Assembly: GCF_018304825.1 (NCBI RefSeq)
Contig: NZ_CP072648.1
Span: forward strand, 2,277,501-2,341,500
Direction of reading: 5' to 3'
Source: Chloracidobacterium validum
GTDB lineage: Bacteria; Acidobacteriota; Blastocatellia; Chloracidobacteriales; Chloracidobacteriaceae
DNA length: 64,000 bases
The first letter of the stretch is position 1; each line of letters begins with the position of its first letter. Under the pieces are notes generated by a model. The model had not been told where the DNA came from. It made no database searches and saw only the letters and a program-made list of their open reading frames with translations. A program made the position numbers and the translations under genes. Positions 33,027 to 42,880 of this stretch are shown one piece after another.

Positions 33027-34100
33027 TTACGGATTGAGCGGCAGGACGCCAATCCCCCGATCTTCCAGCGTTCCCAAGTAAAGTCGCCCATCGTGCTCGA
33101 CAACGTTGGTCACCGGCGCAAAGGCCGTTGGCGCCGGGTCTTGTAAATTCTTGACGACTTCGCTGCGCTCATTCACCGCGATGACAAAACCATAGTGATC
33201 CGGTTTGGGCTGAAAGAGGCGTGGCAGCCGAAGAACCATCTTGCGCCAGAACGGTTGCGGTAGCAGCCGGTCAAGAACAACGTTGCGCCGCGCGAAAAGC
33301 GCCACCCAAAAGACCCCATCCCGTCCGGCCGAAATGCCATCGGGAAAGCCCGGCAGGTTTTCAATCAATGGCTCAACCTGGCCGCGCCGTTCACCAGCCA
33401 ACCAGTAGCGAAGCACCCGATACTTTGCCGTTTCCGTCACGACCAAAAACTGCTGATCAGGGCTGACCGCAACGCCATTGGCAAAATACAGGTTATCCAG
33501 AATGACGCGCGTGGTCTTGGTTGCCGGGTCGTAAGCCAGCAAGCGCCCATTCGGACGGTGTTCAAGAAAGTCAAGCCGGTATTCAGGCTGGCTAAACTTC
33601 CACGAGGCATCGGTGAAATAAATCGTCCCGTCGGCTGCAATGTCGAGATCGTCGGTGAACTTGAACGGCTTGCCGCCCGCTTCAACGCTGAGGACATTCA
33701 CCGTCCCATCCGGCGCGACCTCCAGCAGTCCGCGCTGACAATCCGCAACGATCAGATAGCCGCGCCGGTCAAACTTGAGTCCGAGCGGTCGCCCGTTGGT
33801 GACGGCGAATCGTTCGGGAGCGCCACCCGCAATCGGCATGCGGTAAATGACGCCATCCTTTGCGCCGGCATAGATGCGCCCATCCGGGCCAATCGCCACG
33901 TCTTCCGATCCCACGATGGCTTCCGCCCCACGGCGCTCGACGCCGGACAGCACGCTGTTGACGGCATATACGCCTTCAAGTTTTGGGGTTGGTGGCGGCG
34001 TCCAGGCAGCAGCGTCAATGCTGACCGGATAGAAAAGCAGGTAGAGTATGCCAAGCAACGTGATGACGGCCAGTCCGATGACGAAGTTCCACAGCTTCAA
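33027..34100 (-). CDS. SMP-30/strictosidine-synthase-like beta-propeller protein
   Basis: A membrane-anchored six-bladed propeller. TTG 34100 is preferred because GGGAGG lies 6 bases upstream; a GTG at 34142 has no such site. A transmembrane segment (FVIGLAVITLLGILYLLFYP) opens the protein, and propeller motifs follow: GPDGRIYAGAKDGVIYRM, LGLKFDRRGYLIVADCQRG, IAADGTIYFTDAS and LPGFPDGISAGRDGVFWVA. Relatives are lactonases, strictosidine synthases or arylesterase-like proteins, so the substrate is unknown. It is likely exported and tethered to the outer face of the inner membrane. Confidence 0.85.
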   Translation of the reverse strand: MKLWNFVIGLAVITLLGILYLLFYPVSIDAAAWTPPPTPKLEGVYAVNSVLSGVERRGAEAIVGSEDVAIGPDGRIYAGAKDGVIYRMPIAGGAPERFAVTNGRPLGLKFDRRGYLIVADCQRGLLEVAPDGTVNVLSVEAGGKPFKFTDDLDIAADGTIYFTDASWKFSQPEYRLDFLEHRPNGRLLAYDPATKTTRVILDNLYFANGVAVSPDQQFLVVTETAKYRVLRYWLAGERRGQVEPLIENLPGFPDGISAGRDGVFWVALFARRNVVLDRLLPQPFWRKMVLRLPRLFQPKPDHYGFVIAVNERSEVVKNLQDPAPTAFAPVTNVVEHDGRLYLGTLEDRGIGVLPLNP

Positions 34101-34166
34101 ATTTCGCCTCCCTTCAAGTGGCGACAGGTAAGACCTCACCACAGTTAAGACCTAACCACACACCGC

Positions 34167-35330
34167 CTACTGTCCCAGCGCGACGATGATGCGCCGCGCC
34201 TCGGATCGCGCCCACTCGTCAGCCGCCAAGATGGTTTCCAACGCCGTCGTCGGTTGTTGGGCATGCCGCGCCATGGTCGTCTCAAGCACGTAGGGAATGT
34301 CCACAAACCGTATGCGTTCCTCAAGAAATGCCGCCACGGCCTCTTCGTTGGCGGCGTTGAGGACGGCCGGGAGCGTACCGCCGGCGCGTAACGCTTCGTA
34401 AGCCAACCGCAAGCAGGGAAACTTTTCCAAGTCAGGCGGATAGAACTCCAGCTTGGCCACGGCGGTCAGGTCGAGACGCTCAACCGGCGAAGGTTTCCGC
34501 TCCGGGTACGTCAGCGCATATTGGATTGGATGCCGCATGTCAGCCACGCCCAACTGCGCCATCGTTGAGCCATCCACAAAGGCGACCAGGGAATGCACGA
34601 CCGACTGGGGATGAATCACGACCTCGATGCGCTCCGGCGCGATGTCATAGAGCCACCGCGCTTCGATCACTTCAAGCCCCTTGTTCATCAGCGTAGCCGA
34701 ATCAATCGTGATTTTGCGGCCCATCGTCCAGGTGGGATGCCGAAGCGCCTGCGCCACCGTAATCTGTGAAAAGGCTTCAGCCGGCAGCGTCCGAAACGGT
34801 CCACCGCTAGCCGTCAGCACCAGGCGCTGCACTTCGGCGAGCGCATTGCCCCGCAGGCATTGATGAAGCGCGTTGTGCTCACTGTCCACCGGCAACACCT
34901 CTGCGCCGCACTCGCGCGCCCGGCGCATCATGAGTTCGCCCGCCATGACAAGTGGTTCTTTGTTGGCGATGCAGACGCGGCGGCCAAGCTCAATAGCGCG
35001 CAGCGTCGGCTGTAGCCCACGCCCTCCAACCACCGCCGACATCACTGTTGCGGCGGCCGGATGGGCGGCCACCGCCAGCATCCCCTCCATCCCAACGGCA
35101 AGCTCCCCTTGCCAGTCTGACCCGATGTGGTGCCGGAATGCGCGCCGCGCGTCTTCATCGGCAACGGCGACGAGCTGCGGCCGGTGCCGCCGAACCTGTT
35201 CGGCCAGCCGCTCGACGTTGCGCCCAGCGGCGAGCGCCACCACGGTGAAGCGCGGAGCCAAACGCTCGACGACATCCAGTGTGTTGCACCCAATCGAGCC
35301 GGTCGAGCCGAGAATTGCCAATCCTGTCAT
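34167..35330 (-). CDS. dxr: 1-deoxy-D-xylulose 5-phosphate reductoisomerase
   Basis: Catalyses the first committed step of the MEP pathway, making 2-C-methyl-D-erythritol 4-phosphate with NADPH. The N-terminal dinucleotide motif LAILGSTGSIGCNTLDVV, the CIANKEPLVMAGELMM block, metal site residues in VLPVDSEHNALHQCL and the substrate loop RHPTWTMGRKITIDSATLMN are all present. The length of 387 residues is normal. It is divergent from fabD across a 183-base gap that should hold both promoters. Confidence 0.96.
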   Translation of the reverse strand: MTGLAILGSTGSIGCNTLDVVERLAPRFTVVALAAGRNVERLAEQVRRHRPQLVAVADEDARRAFRHHIGSDWQGELAVGMEGMLAVAAHPAAATVMSAVVGGRGLQPTLRAIELGRRVCIANKEPLVMAGELMMRRARECGAEVLPVDSEHNALHQCLRGNALAEVQRLVLTASGGPFRTLPAEAFSQITVAQALRHPTWTMGRKITIDSATLMNKGLEVIEARWLYDIAPERIEVVIHPQSVVHSLVAFVDGSTMAQLGVADMRHPIQYALTYPERKPSPVERLDLTAVAKLEFYPPDLEKFPCLRLAYEALRAGGTLPAVLNAANEEAVAAFLEERIRFVDIPYVLETTMARHAQQPTTALETILAADEWARSEARRIIVALGQ

Positions 35331-35513
35331 GCAAGGTTGTTCCAGTCGTTGAAAAAGTGCGCCGGTGGTGGCACGGACTTGACGCTAGTCTATCGGTTCC
35401 AGGAACGTAATCAATCACGAGGTTTGAATCTACTCGTAGCAATGACTTGGTCGGAGTGATTGCCTGGCGCTGTGGTGTGAGGCAGTCGCCGATTCCATAC
35501 GCTTGGATGGTTT

Positions 35514-36446
35514 ATGCTGGCATTTCTTTTTCCTGGACAAGCTTCGCAATACGTCGGCATGGGGCGCGACCTGGCCGACACCTTTCCAGAAGCCCGCGCA
35601 ACGTTTCAAGAAGCGGACGAGGCGCTTGGCTTCACCCTGAGCCGACTCTGCTTTGACGGACCGGAAGCCGATCTCAACCTAACCACCAATACCCAACCGG
35701 CCGTCCTGACGCATGCGGTGGCAACGTGGCGCGTACTGCACCGACAGGGGTTCGCGCCGGGCATTGTCGCGGGTCATTCACTGGGCGAGTATGGCGCCCT
35801 GGTGGCGGCTGGCGCGTTGGATTTTGCCGACGCCGTGCGAATCGTGCGGCGGCGCGGACAGTACATGCAGGAAGCCGTGCCGCCGGGCGTTGGGGCGATG
35901 GCGGCCATTCTCAAGGCGGACGCCCCGACCGTCACGGCGCTGTGCGCGGAAGCCGAGCGGGACGGCGAAATCTGTCGCCCGGCCAACTTCAATGCCCCGC
36001 AACAAACGGTCATTGCCGGCCACCGCCCCGCCGTCCAACGCGCCATGGAGGCTGCGCGTGGGCGCAAGGCGCGCGCAATTGAACTCCCGGTCAGCGCGCC
36101 GTTCCACTGCCCACTGATGAAGCCGGCCGAAACGCGATTGGCACAAGACCTGGCAACCGTGAACTTTCGGCCACTTCAACGGGCGCTCGTCGCCAACGTC
36201 ACCGCCCAGCCAACGACTGACGCCGAACAAGCCCGCGCCAACCTGATTGCGCAAGTTTGCGCACCCGTCCGCTGGGTTGACTCGGTCCAAGCACTGGCGG
36301 CGCTAGGTGTCACAGCCTTTGTCGAAGTCGGGCCGAAAACGGTTCTGACCGGATTGGTGCGGCAAATCTTGCCCGAAGCCATCACGTTCAACGTGGAATC
36401 CCCACAGACCCTCGAAAGCTTTGTCGCCGGGATGCGACTGCCTTGA
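35514..36446 (+). CDS. fabD: ACP S-malonyltransferase
   Basis: Loads malonyl groups from CoA onto acyl-carrier protein for fatty-acid synthesis. Key motifs are FLFPGQASQYVGMG, the nucleophile elbow GHSLGEYGAL with the active-site Ser, and the catalytic His in APFHCPLMKPAE. The length of 310 residues is typical. No other fab gene lies nearby, so it is apart from a fatty-acid gene cluster. Confidence 0.95.
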   Translation: MLAFLFPGQASQYVGMGRDLADTFPEARATFQEADEALGFTLSRLCFDGPEADLNLTTNTQPAVLTHAVATWRVLHRQGFAPGIVAGHSLGEYGALVAAGALDFADAVRIVRRRGQYMQEAVPPGVGAMAAILKADAPTVTALCAEAERDGEICRPANFNAPQQTVIAGHRPAVQRAMEAARGRKARAIELPVSAPFHCPLMKPAETRLAQDLATVNFRPLQRALVANVTAQPTTDAEQARANLIAQVCAPVRWVDSVQALAALGVTAFVEVGPKTVLTGLVRQILPEAITFNVESPQTLESFVAGMRLP

Positions 36447-36586
36447 GCAAAGCTCTGGCTTGTGCCAAAGTCAAGCGCACCGTACTTTCAACCGTTCAGT
36501 TGCCAGTTTCTCCAGTGGGGTTCTCAAACTGTGGCAAGGCGCTCGTGTGGATAAGCCATCTGCAACACACCAACATATAAACGCTT

Positions 36587-37801
36587 ATGGAAAAGAAAAT
36601 CCTTGATCGCATTCTCACCATGGCCGTCAAAAGCGGCGTCTCTGACATTCACTTCCAAGCCGGAAGCGTTCCTCTTTTCCGCTACAATGGAACGCTCATG
36701 GATGTGAAGTACGATGTCCTAACACCGCAGGACACTGAGCTTATCGCTCAAATCCTGCTCAAAAATGATCGCCTGCACGCCTATGAGGACTTTGTTGAGA
36801 AGGACGTTTCGTATGGTGTTGACAATGCCGGTCGCTTCCGGGCCAACATCTTTAAGCAACGCAACAGCTTTGCAATTGTGCTGCGGGCAATCTCCATCGA
36901 GGCGCGGACCTTTGAGCAACTCAACCTGCCACCGACGCTTGCCCACATTGCCGACCTGGGGCGTGGACTTGTGCTGGTGACCGGCGCGACCGGCAACGGC
37001 AAATCCACAACGATGTCGGCGATGATTGAGCATATCAACCGCACCCGGAAGCTTCACATCATCACCATCGAAGACCCAATTGAGTTTCTCTATAAAAACG
37101 ACCGCAGCGTGATCACTCAGCGGGAGATCGGTCAAGATACGCGCTCATTTCCAGAAGCGCTGCATGCGGCACTGCGGCAGGACCCAGATGTGATTCTCGT
37201 GGGTGAAATCCGGGATGGCGTCACATTCGACACCGCGCTGCGCGCGGCGGAAACCGGCCACCTAGTGTTTAGTGCGATCCATACCACCGATGCCCAAAAA
37301 ACCATTTCCCGCGTCCTGGGCTTTTACCCGCCGGAGGAACAAGCCACGGCGCGCGCCCGCCTAGCCGACAATCTGGCCGCGATCATTTCGCTGCGACTCC
37401 TGCCAATGTCCAACCAGCAAGTACGGATTCCGGCCGTGGAAATTTTGCGCATGTCCAGCGCCGTGCAGGAATGCTTACGCAATCCCGACAAGCTCAATGA
37501 CCTTGGGTTCATCATCGCGCGCAGCCGGGAATACGGCATGATGACGTTTGACCAACACCTCATTGACCTGTGCAAAGCTGGCAAAATCACGTTGGAAGTT
37601 GCGCGGGCTGCCGCCACCAATCGCCTGGAGTTCGATAAGGCCCTGGCTGCCGAACGCATGGCAGCGGGCGCCACTACCGAAGACAACGCATCAGGCGCAG
37701 GATCCGCTTCGGCGATAACCACCCCGCCACCGGCCGCTGACCAACCGGCACCTAAACCAGAAGCGGATGACAGCGGCAACAAGACCTATTCCTTCGTTTG
37801 A
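36587..37801 (+). CDS. Type IV pilus retraction ATPase (PilT/PilU family)
   Basis: A hexameric secretion-type ATPase that powers pilus retraction. Walker A is GATGNGKSTTMSAMIEH; Asp and His boxes follow in HIITIEDPIEFLYKN and in PDVILVGEIRDGVTFDTALR with SAIHTTDA. The C-terminal region (REYGMMTFDQHLIDLCKAGK) and lack of the AIRNLIRE signature place it nearer PilU than PilT. A Pro/Ala-rich tail ends the 404 residues. It is far from the pilMNOPQ operon and overlaps the chromate transporter by 4 bases (TTGA). Confidence 0.9.
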   Translation: MEKKILDRILTMAVKSGVSDIHFQAGSVPLFRYNGTLMDVKYDVLTPQDTELIAQILLKNDRLHAYEDFVEKDVSYGVDNAGRFRANIFKQRNSFAIVLRAISIEARTFEQLNLPPTLAHIADLGRGLVLVTGATGNGKSTTMSAMIEHINRTRKLHIITIEDPIEFLYKNDRSVITQREIGQDTRSFPEALHAALRQDPDVILVGEIRDGVTFDTALRAAETGHLVFSAIHTTDAQKTISRVLGFYPPEEQATARARLADNLAAIISLRLLPMSNQQVRIPAVEILRMSSAVQECLRNPDKLNDLGFIIARSREYGMMTFDQHLIDLCKAGKITLEVARAAATNRLEFDKALAAERMAAGATTEDNASGAGSASAITTPPPAADQPAPKPEADDSGNKTYSFV

Positions 37802-39090
37802 GTGACACGGCTGCCAAGCTGAGCAACACTGCTGGCAAGCACAAGCCAGCCTGGGGCAGCACTGAACCGGCACCTCCGACGCTGCGCCAGTTTGGGCTGT
37901 CCTGCTTGGCACTCGGCAGCACGGCCTTTGGCGGCGGCGCCATGATTGCGCTGCTCAAGGACGCCTTTGTGCGCCGGCGTGGCTGGCTGCGCGACGCGGA
38001 CTTTCTTGAGGCAGTTACGCTTGCGCAAAGTCTGCCGGGCGCGATTGCAACCAACACCGTCGCTTTCGTTGGGTATCGGCTCCACGGCCCCGCAGGCGCC
38101 AGTTTGGGGATGGCGCTCTATGCCCTCCCCTCATTTACGCTCATGCTTATGTTGGCGGCCCTTTATGAGCGCATCCGGGAAATTCCCTCAGCGACGGCTG
38201 TGTTCACCGGACTCAATGCCGCCGCTGCCGGACTTGTCGCCGTAACGGCCATCCAGCTCGGACGCCAGGCCGTCACCACCCATGGGCAACGGCTCCAAGC
38301 GGTCGTTGTCTTTGGGTCGGCCGTACTCTTCCCATCCCTTACCTTGTACTTGATTCTACTTTCTCTGCTTGGTGGGCTGCTGATGCTTAGGCAATCGTGC
38401 CAGCGCCACCCAACCGCTCCGACTGACTTGGCTGAAGCGCCATCTGCCACGTGGACCGGAGCAACCTACGCCCTCCTGGCGCTGGCCAGTGGGGGCGTCG
38501 TGGCTGGTATCTGGGTGGTGGGGCACTACGTAACCGAATCCAGTTTGCAACGCGCGGCGCAGCTTGCGCTGGTCACGCTCAAGGTCGGCGGACTCACCTT
38601 CGGCGGGGGCTTTGTCATCATTCCCCTGCTGGGACACGAAGTCGTTGACGTTCACGGCTGGCTGACGCCCAAGGAAGTTGCCGACGCCGCCGCGCTGGGT
38701 CTCTTGACGCCAGGCCCCTTCGTCATTGCCGCGACGTTTATCGGGTATCGTGTCGCGGGCCTGCTTGGCGCGGGGGCGGCAACGCTGGGAATTTTTGGGC
38801 TGCCACTCTTACTTGTGATTGGCGTGTCGGGCGCGGTCGAACGCTTCCGCCAAAATCCCTGGGCGCAAGGCGCGCTCCAGGGGGTGATGCCAACCGGCAT
38901 CGCCCTCCTTGCGGCAGCGGCCGTCACGATTGGGAAGGGAGCCTACGGTCAAGCCCTCCACACTTGGTTGCTTGCGCCGTGGCTGGGCATCCTGAGCGCC
39001 TGGCTGGCCGGGCGCTACCACGTCAACCCGGTGTTTATTCTCTTTGGCGGTGCTTTGCTTGGTCTGGCTGGCGGCTGGCTCTGGCCGTGA
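37798..39090 (+). CDS. Chromate transporter, ChrA family
   Basis: A polytopic membrane protein with two homologous halves, as in full-length ChrA. Each half has the Gly-rich entry motif: FGGGAMIALLKDAFVRRRGW in the first and LTFGGGFVIIPLLGHEVVD in the second. Both continue with the LAQSLPGAIATNT or LGLLTPGPFVIAATF block. Family members export chromate or related anions; the physiological substrate here is uncertain. The start is TTG 37798, overlapping the pilus ATPase stop, so expression is likely coupled. Confidence 0.9.
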   Translation: MSDTAAKLSNTAGKHKPAWGSTEPAPPTLRQFGLSCLALGSTAFGGGAMIALLKDAFVRRRGWLRDADFLEAVTLAQSLPGAIATNTVAFVGYRLHGPAGASLGMALYALPSFTLMLMLAALYERIREIPSATAVFTGLNAAAAGLVAVTAIQLGRQAVTTHGQRLQAVVVFGSAVLFPSLTLYLILLSLLGGLLMLRQSCQRHPTAPTDLAEAPSATWTGATYALLALASGGVVAGIWVVGHYVTESSLQRAAQLALVTLKVGGLTFGGGFVIIPLLGHEVVDVHGWLTPKEVADAAALGLLTPGPFVIAATFIGYRVAGLLGAGAATLGIFGLPLLLVIGVSGAVERFRQNPWAQGALQGVMPTGIALLAAAAVTIGKGAYGQALHTWLLAPWLGILSAWLAGRYHVNPVFILFGGALLGLAGGWLWP

Positions 39091-39228
39091 GGAGGTTGGC
39101 GACGCATTCGACCTGCACTATGCTTGTGTCAGTAAGCTTACATTAAACTACATCATCAGTTTCAGGTTCTTGCCTCGAGGTCAAATCCTCACATCGAGAT
39201 TTGGCTCACCTATCAGCTTGGTAGCTCC

Positions 39229-42200
39229 TTGAGGCTTCCTCCGGGCTCCGCGTTTCTCCGGTTTATGTGGTTGGTCGCGCGCGTCCTCATTTTTCTGACC
39301 CTGTGGAGCGCCATGCAGCTCGGTGCGTTGGCGCGTGACCCGGACTTTGCCGCGGCGGTTTTTGAGCACATTACCCAAGACCAGGGACTCTCTAACAACG
39401 CTGTCAACTGCTTGCTCCAGGACCGTCGTGGCTTCCTCTGGGTTGGCACCGACGACGGGCTTAATCGCTATGACGGACACACGTTCGTTGTTTATCGCCA
39501 CCAGCCGGACGATCCACATTCGCTGCCAGGAAACTTTGTCCAAACGATCTACGAAAGCCCGGATGGCGTCCTGTGGATTGCAGCCGTCGGTTCTACCTTT
39601 TGTCGCTATGATGCTCAACGAGACGCCTTCATCCGTTACGACCTGTCCGCTCTAAAAGAGCGAGAGCGGGATTACTACATCTCAAGCATCTATCAGGATC
39701 GGAATGGGCTATTGTGGCTGGGCAGCGGTTACGGACTCGTTTGCCTCGATCCTGAGACTCGAATTAGCGCGCTCTACTTCCCTGGCGATGACTTGCGGAG
39801 CCAAGGCATTCAGGCATTGCGAAGCAATTACACGCACACGGTGTTTGAAGATGCCTCTGGGCGACTGTTTGTTGGAAGCGAGCAGGGCATCCTGGTATTT
39901 GATCGCCAAACCAAACACTTCTCGGTAGTTCTTTCCGCGCCGCTACCCATCGAAAAAAACAACGTACGACACTTCAGCTTCAACGGTACTCCGCTGGGGC
40001 AACTCAGCGATGGGCGGCTTTGTGTTGCTTTAATCAACTGGGGGGTGTTTTTACTCGACCCACAGACCTTGCGCGTCGTAGCCGGTTATGACCTCCAGGG
40101 CCGGCACATCCAGAGCGATACGCCACCGCGCTCCGTTGATCCGTTATCCCGTGGTTCAGTGCTAGGACTTCATCCATCAGGGTCGGTTTGGTTTTCCCAA
40201 CGCGACCTCGGCCTAACGCGCCTCCACCTGGAGACCGGCCATTGCGCACCTTTGTATCGCAAGGCGTGGACTTCGCTTGGCTTTAGTCTGGAAAGCATCA
40301 TGGCCGCATTCTGGGATCGGTCTGGTGTCCTATGGATTGGCGACCGCGTCCATGGACTGCTGAAGTTTTCCCCGAGTCGCAACCGTTTTGAATGTTATCG
40401 CCACCGGCCTTTTGACAACACATCACTGGCGAATAGTTACATCCGGGGCATTCTGGAAGATCGGCAAGGAAGACTCTGGGTTGGCTCACAGTTTGGCGGT
40501 CTGTGCCGCCTGGATCGCCAAACGGGGCAAGCTGAACGCTTCAACACCTATCTTACCCACCGTGACCGGACGCCACCGAGAGGCGTTTTGGCCATCGGCG
40601 AGGATCACCGTGGGACGCTTTGGATCGGCACAGACCAAGGACTCTACCAGTTTGATCCGATACGAAAGCGGATGCGGGAAGGTCCATGGCCCGAGCTACC
40701 GAGCCTCCCAACCCAAGTGGTTTATGAAGACGCGCGTCGCCATCTCTGGATTGGCATGGCGGAACGGCTTTTCGAGATTGCACCTGACCGAAAGACGATC
40801 ACGGATCATACCCAATCCTTCCCAATCTTTCGCGTGCCAAGCGCCGGGCAACTGGGCCATGACGTACAGTGCATCTATGAAGACCGGCAGGATGGGGCGT
40901 TGTGGATTGGCGTCAACTTTGGCGTCGTGCGGTATGATCCACGGCGCAAAACGCACCGCGCATACGTCATCGAGCGCCGGCCCGAATATGGCATCCCCTA
41001 CGTCACCCACCTTACCGAAGACGCCGACGGAACGCTGTGGATGACAACCAAAGGCGCCGGACTTTGCCGCTTTGACCCACAGCGTGAAACCTTTACCCAC
41101 ATCCTCGAAAAAGACGGACTGCCCCATAACAATTGCTATGCCTTGTTCCCGGACGCCACCGGTGTCCTCTGGCTCAGTAGCGACGCCGGCATCGCGCGCT
41201 TCGAGCCACAGCGCCGGCACTTCCGCACGTACACCACGACGGATGGACTCCAGGGACGGGAGTTCAACCGCTTTGCAGCGTTTCAGAACGGGCGTGGTGA
41301 AATCTTTTTTGGCGGCACAAACGGACTCAACATCTTTCACCCAGCCGACCTCACCGACAACATCCCCCCACCACTGGTTGCCATCACCAATCTGAAGGTC
41401 AACGGAACGGCGCGTCTCGCCAGGGAAGGGATGTTTTTTTCATTGTCACACGAAGAAACATCACTCGACATTGGCTATGCCGGGCTGGATTTCAATGCTC
41501 CTGGTGACACTCGTTATCGCTACTGGCTTGAAGGTTTTGATGCAACGTGGCGGGACGTTGGCGCGCGCCGCGAAGCGAACTACACCAACCTGCCGCCGGG
41601 TCAGTATCGGTTTTGGGTCATGGCGGCCAATCACGATGGTGTATGGAGCACCGGTAAACTGTTGCTCCGGATCGTTATTCAGCCGCCGTGGTGGCGAACC
41701 TGGCCGGCCTATGTAGGGTTTGCGCTCGTTGGGGGGCTGGTACTGTATGGCGGCGTGCGGCTCAGGCTGCGTCAGTTGGTTGCGCGGAATCGGCTGTTGG
41801 AAGCGAAGGTGAGCGAGCGGACACAGGAGGTGCGGCGTAAAAACGAAGAGTTGATTGGCCGCAACATCGAAATCGCCGCTCGCACCCGTGAAGCCGAGGA
41901 GCAGCGGCGCAATATGGTGGAGAGTCTCACCTATGCACGAATGATTCAGCAGGCAACCCTACCAACCGAGCCTGAAGTCAGTCACGCCCTCGGCGAGCAT
42001 TTCATCCTGTGGAAGCCCAAGGACATTGTGTCAGGGGACTTTTACTGGGTTTGCCGACGGGACGGCATCGTCATTCTCGTGGTGGCGGACTGCACCGGAC
42101 ACGGCGTACCGGGTGCGTTCATGTCCATGATTGGAAACGATTTGCTGGGGCAAATCGCGCTTGAGCAAAGCCGGCTCGAGCCAGCGCGGATTCTGCTCAA

Positions 42201-42699
42201 GTTGCATCATGGGATTCGGCGTGCACTCAAGCAACAGGATGAAACACAACTGCCGGATGGGATGGACGCCGCAGTGTGCCGATTTGACCAGCGGGCGCAA
42301 ACCGTCACCTTTGCCGGGGCGCGGCGACCGCTTTACTTGGTGGCGGATGGGATCTTGACCGAGATCAAAGGGGATCGATATACGCTTGGTGGGGGTGGTC
42401 GGGAGCGACAGCCACGAGTTTTTACCAACCATGAAGTGGTGGTAACGCCAGGCGCGACGCTGTACCTGACAACCGACGGCTTTGCCGACCAGCCGGATGA
42501 GCAGGGGAAAAAGTTTGGGACACAACGGTTGAAGAACTTGCTGCTTCAGGTCGCACCGTTGCCGCTGGACCAGCAGCAGACACGGTTGGAGATGGCCTTA
42601 TTCGCCCACATGGGAGGCGAGCTACAGCGTGATGACATTACTGTCGTGGGCGTACGGTGGAACAACGGCAAGGCCGACTCACGGCAGGTTCCCACCTAA
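39229..42699 (+). CDS. Propeller sensor protein with SpoIIE/PP2C phosphatase output
   Basis: A 1,156-residue membrane sensor. After an N-terminal signal segment (LVARVLIFLTLWSAMQLG), two-component-regulator propeller repeats (LLQDRRGFLWVGTDDGLNRY type) fill residues 50-720. A Y_Y_Y domain follows (about 733-815, YRYWLEGFDATWRDVG), then one transmembrane helix (about 821-845) and a coiled coil. The SpoIIE domain (about 925-1145) has metal-binding aspartates in VADCTGHGVPGAFM and DDITVVGV. The output is a PP2C-type phosphatase, not a histidine kinase, so it probably acts on an anti-anti-sigma factor. TTG 39229 is the assumed start; ATG 39265 is possible. Confidence 0.9.
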   Translation: MRLPPGSAFLRFMWLVARVLIFLTLWSAMQLGALARDPDFAAAVFEHITQDQGLSNNAVNCLLQDRRGFLWVGTDDGLNRYDGHTFVVYRHQPDDPHSLPGNFVQTIYESPDGVLWIAAVGSTFCRYDAQRDAFIRYDLSALKERERDYYISSIYQDRNGLLWLGSGYGLVCLDPETRISALYFPGDDLRSQGIQALRSNYTHTVFEDASGRLFVGSEQGILVFDRQTKHFSVVLSAPLPIEKNNVRHFSFNGTPLGQLSDGRLCVALINWGVFLLDPQTLRVVAGYDLQGRHIQSDTPPRSVDPLSRGSVLGLHPSGSVWFSQRDLGLTRLHLETGHCAPLYRKAWTSLGFSLESIMAAFWDRSGVLWIGDRVHGLLKFSPSRNRFECYRHRPFDNTSLANSYIRGILEDRQGRLWVGSQFGGLCRLDRQTGQAERFNTYLTHRDRTPPRGVLAIGEDHRGTLWIGTDQGLYQFDPIRKRMREGPWPELPSLPTQVVYEDARRHLWIGMAERLFEIAPDRKTITDHTQSFPIFRVPSAGQLGHDVQCIYEDRQDGALWIGVNFGVVRYDPRRKTHRAYVIERRPEYGIPYVTHLTEDADGTLWMTTKGAGLCRFDPQRETFTHILEKDGLPHNNCYALFPDATGVLWLSSDAGIARFEPQRRHFRTYTTTDGLQGREFNRFAAFQNGRGEIFFGGTNGLNIFHPADLTDNIPPPLVAITNLKVNGTARLAREGMFFSLSHEETSLDIGYAGLDFNAPGDTRYRYWLEGFDATWRDVGARREANYTNLPPGQYRFWVMAANHDGVWSTGKLLLRIVIQPPWWRTWPAYVGFALVGGLVLYGGVRLRLRQLVARNRLLEAKVSERTQEVRRKNEELIGRNIEIAARTREAEEQRRNMVESLTYARMIQQATLPTEPEVSHALGEHFILWKPKDIVSGDFYWVCRRDGIVILVVADCTGHGVPGAFMSMIGNDLLGQIALEQSRLEPARILLKLHHGIRRALKQQDETQLPDGMDAAVCRFDQRAQTVTFAGARRPLYLVADGILTEIKGDRYTLGGGGRERQPRVFTNHEVVVTPGATLYLTTDGFADQPDEQGKKFGTQRLKNLLLQVAPLPLDQQQTRLEMALFAHMGGELQRDDITVVGVRWNNGKADSRQVPT

Positions 42700-42789
42700 A
42701 ACCCGACGAGCGCTTGCCCTAGGCGGCTGAAACGTCATCGCTGACCCGTCGTGGGGCAGTTCCGGCGCGCGGCCCAGGCACAACGTGCC

Positions 42790-42813
42790 GCCGCTTTGAC
42801 CCGCGAAAGCGGC
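42790..42813. terminator. Hairpin between convergent genes
   Basis: GCCGCTTT (42790-42797) pairs perfectly with AAAGCGGC (42806-42813). It sits between the sensor phosphatase and the convergent mgtE gene. A shorter hairpin (GGCAC aac GTGCC) lies just upstream. There is no long T run, so a terminator role is likely only from location. Confidence 0.5.
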
Positions 42814-42819
42814 CCGCCA

Positions 42820-42850
42820 CAGGCAGGACTGCCAATGCCACCCTTCCACG
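42820..42850. repeat. REP-like fragment
   Basis: CAGGCAGGACTGCCAATGCC resembles the core of the 55-bp units at 32906-33015 but is a single diverged copy. Confidence 0.45.
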
Positions 42851-42880
42851 ACGGTTCCGGTGCCGGCGACTCCTGCGCCA

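Noticed and set aside
35420-35445. TTTGAATC resembling a tRNA T-loop
   Set aside because: Flanking bases do not form the T-stem and no acceptor or anticodon arm is near.
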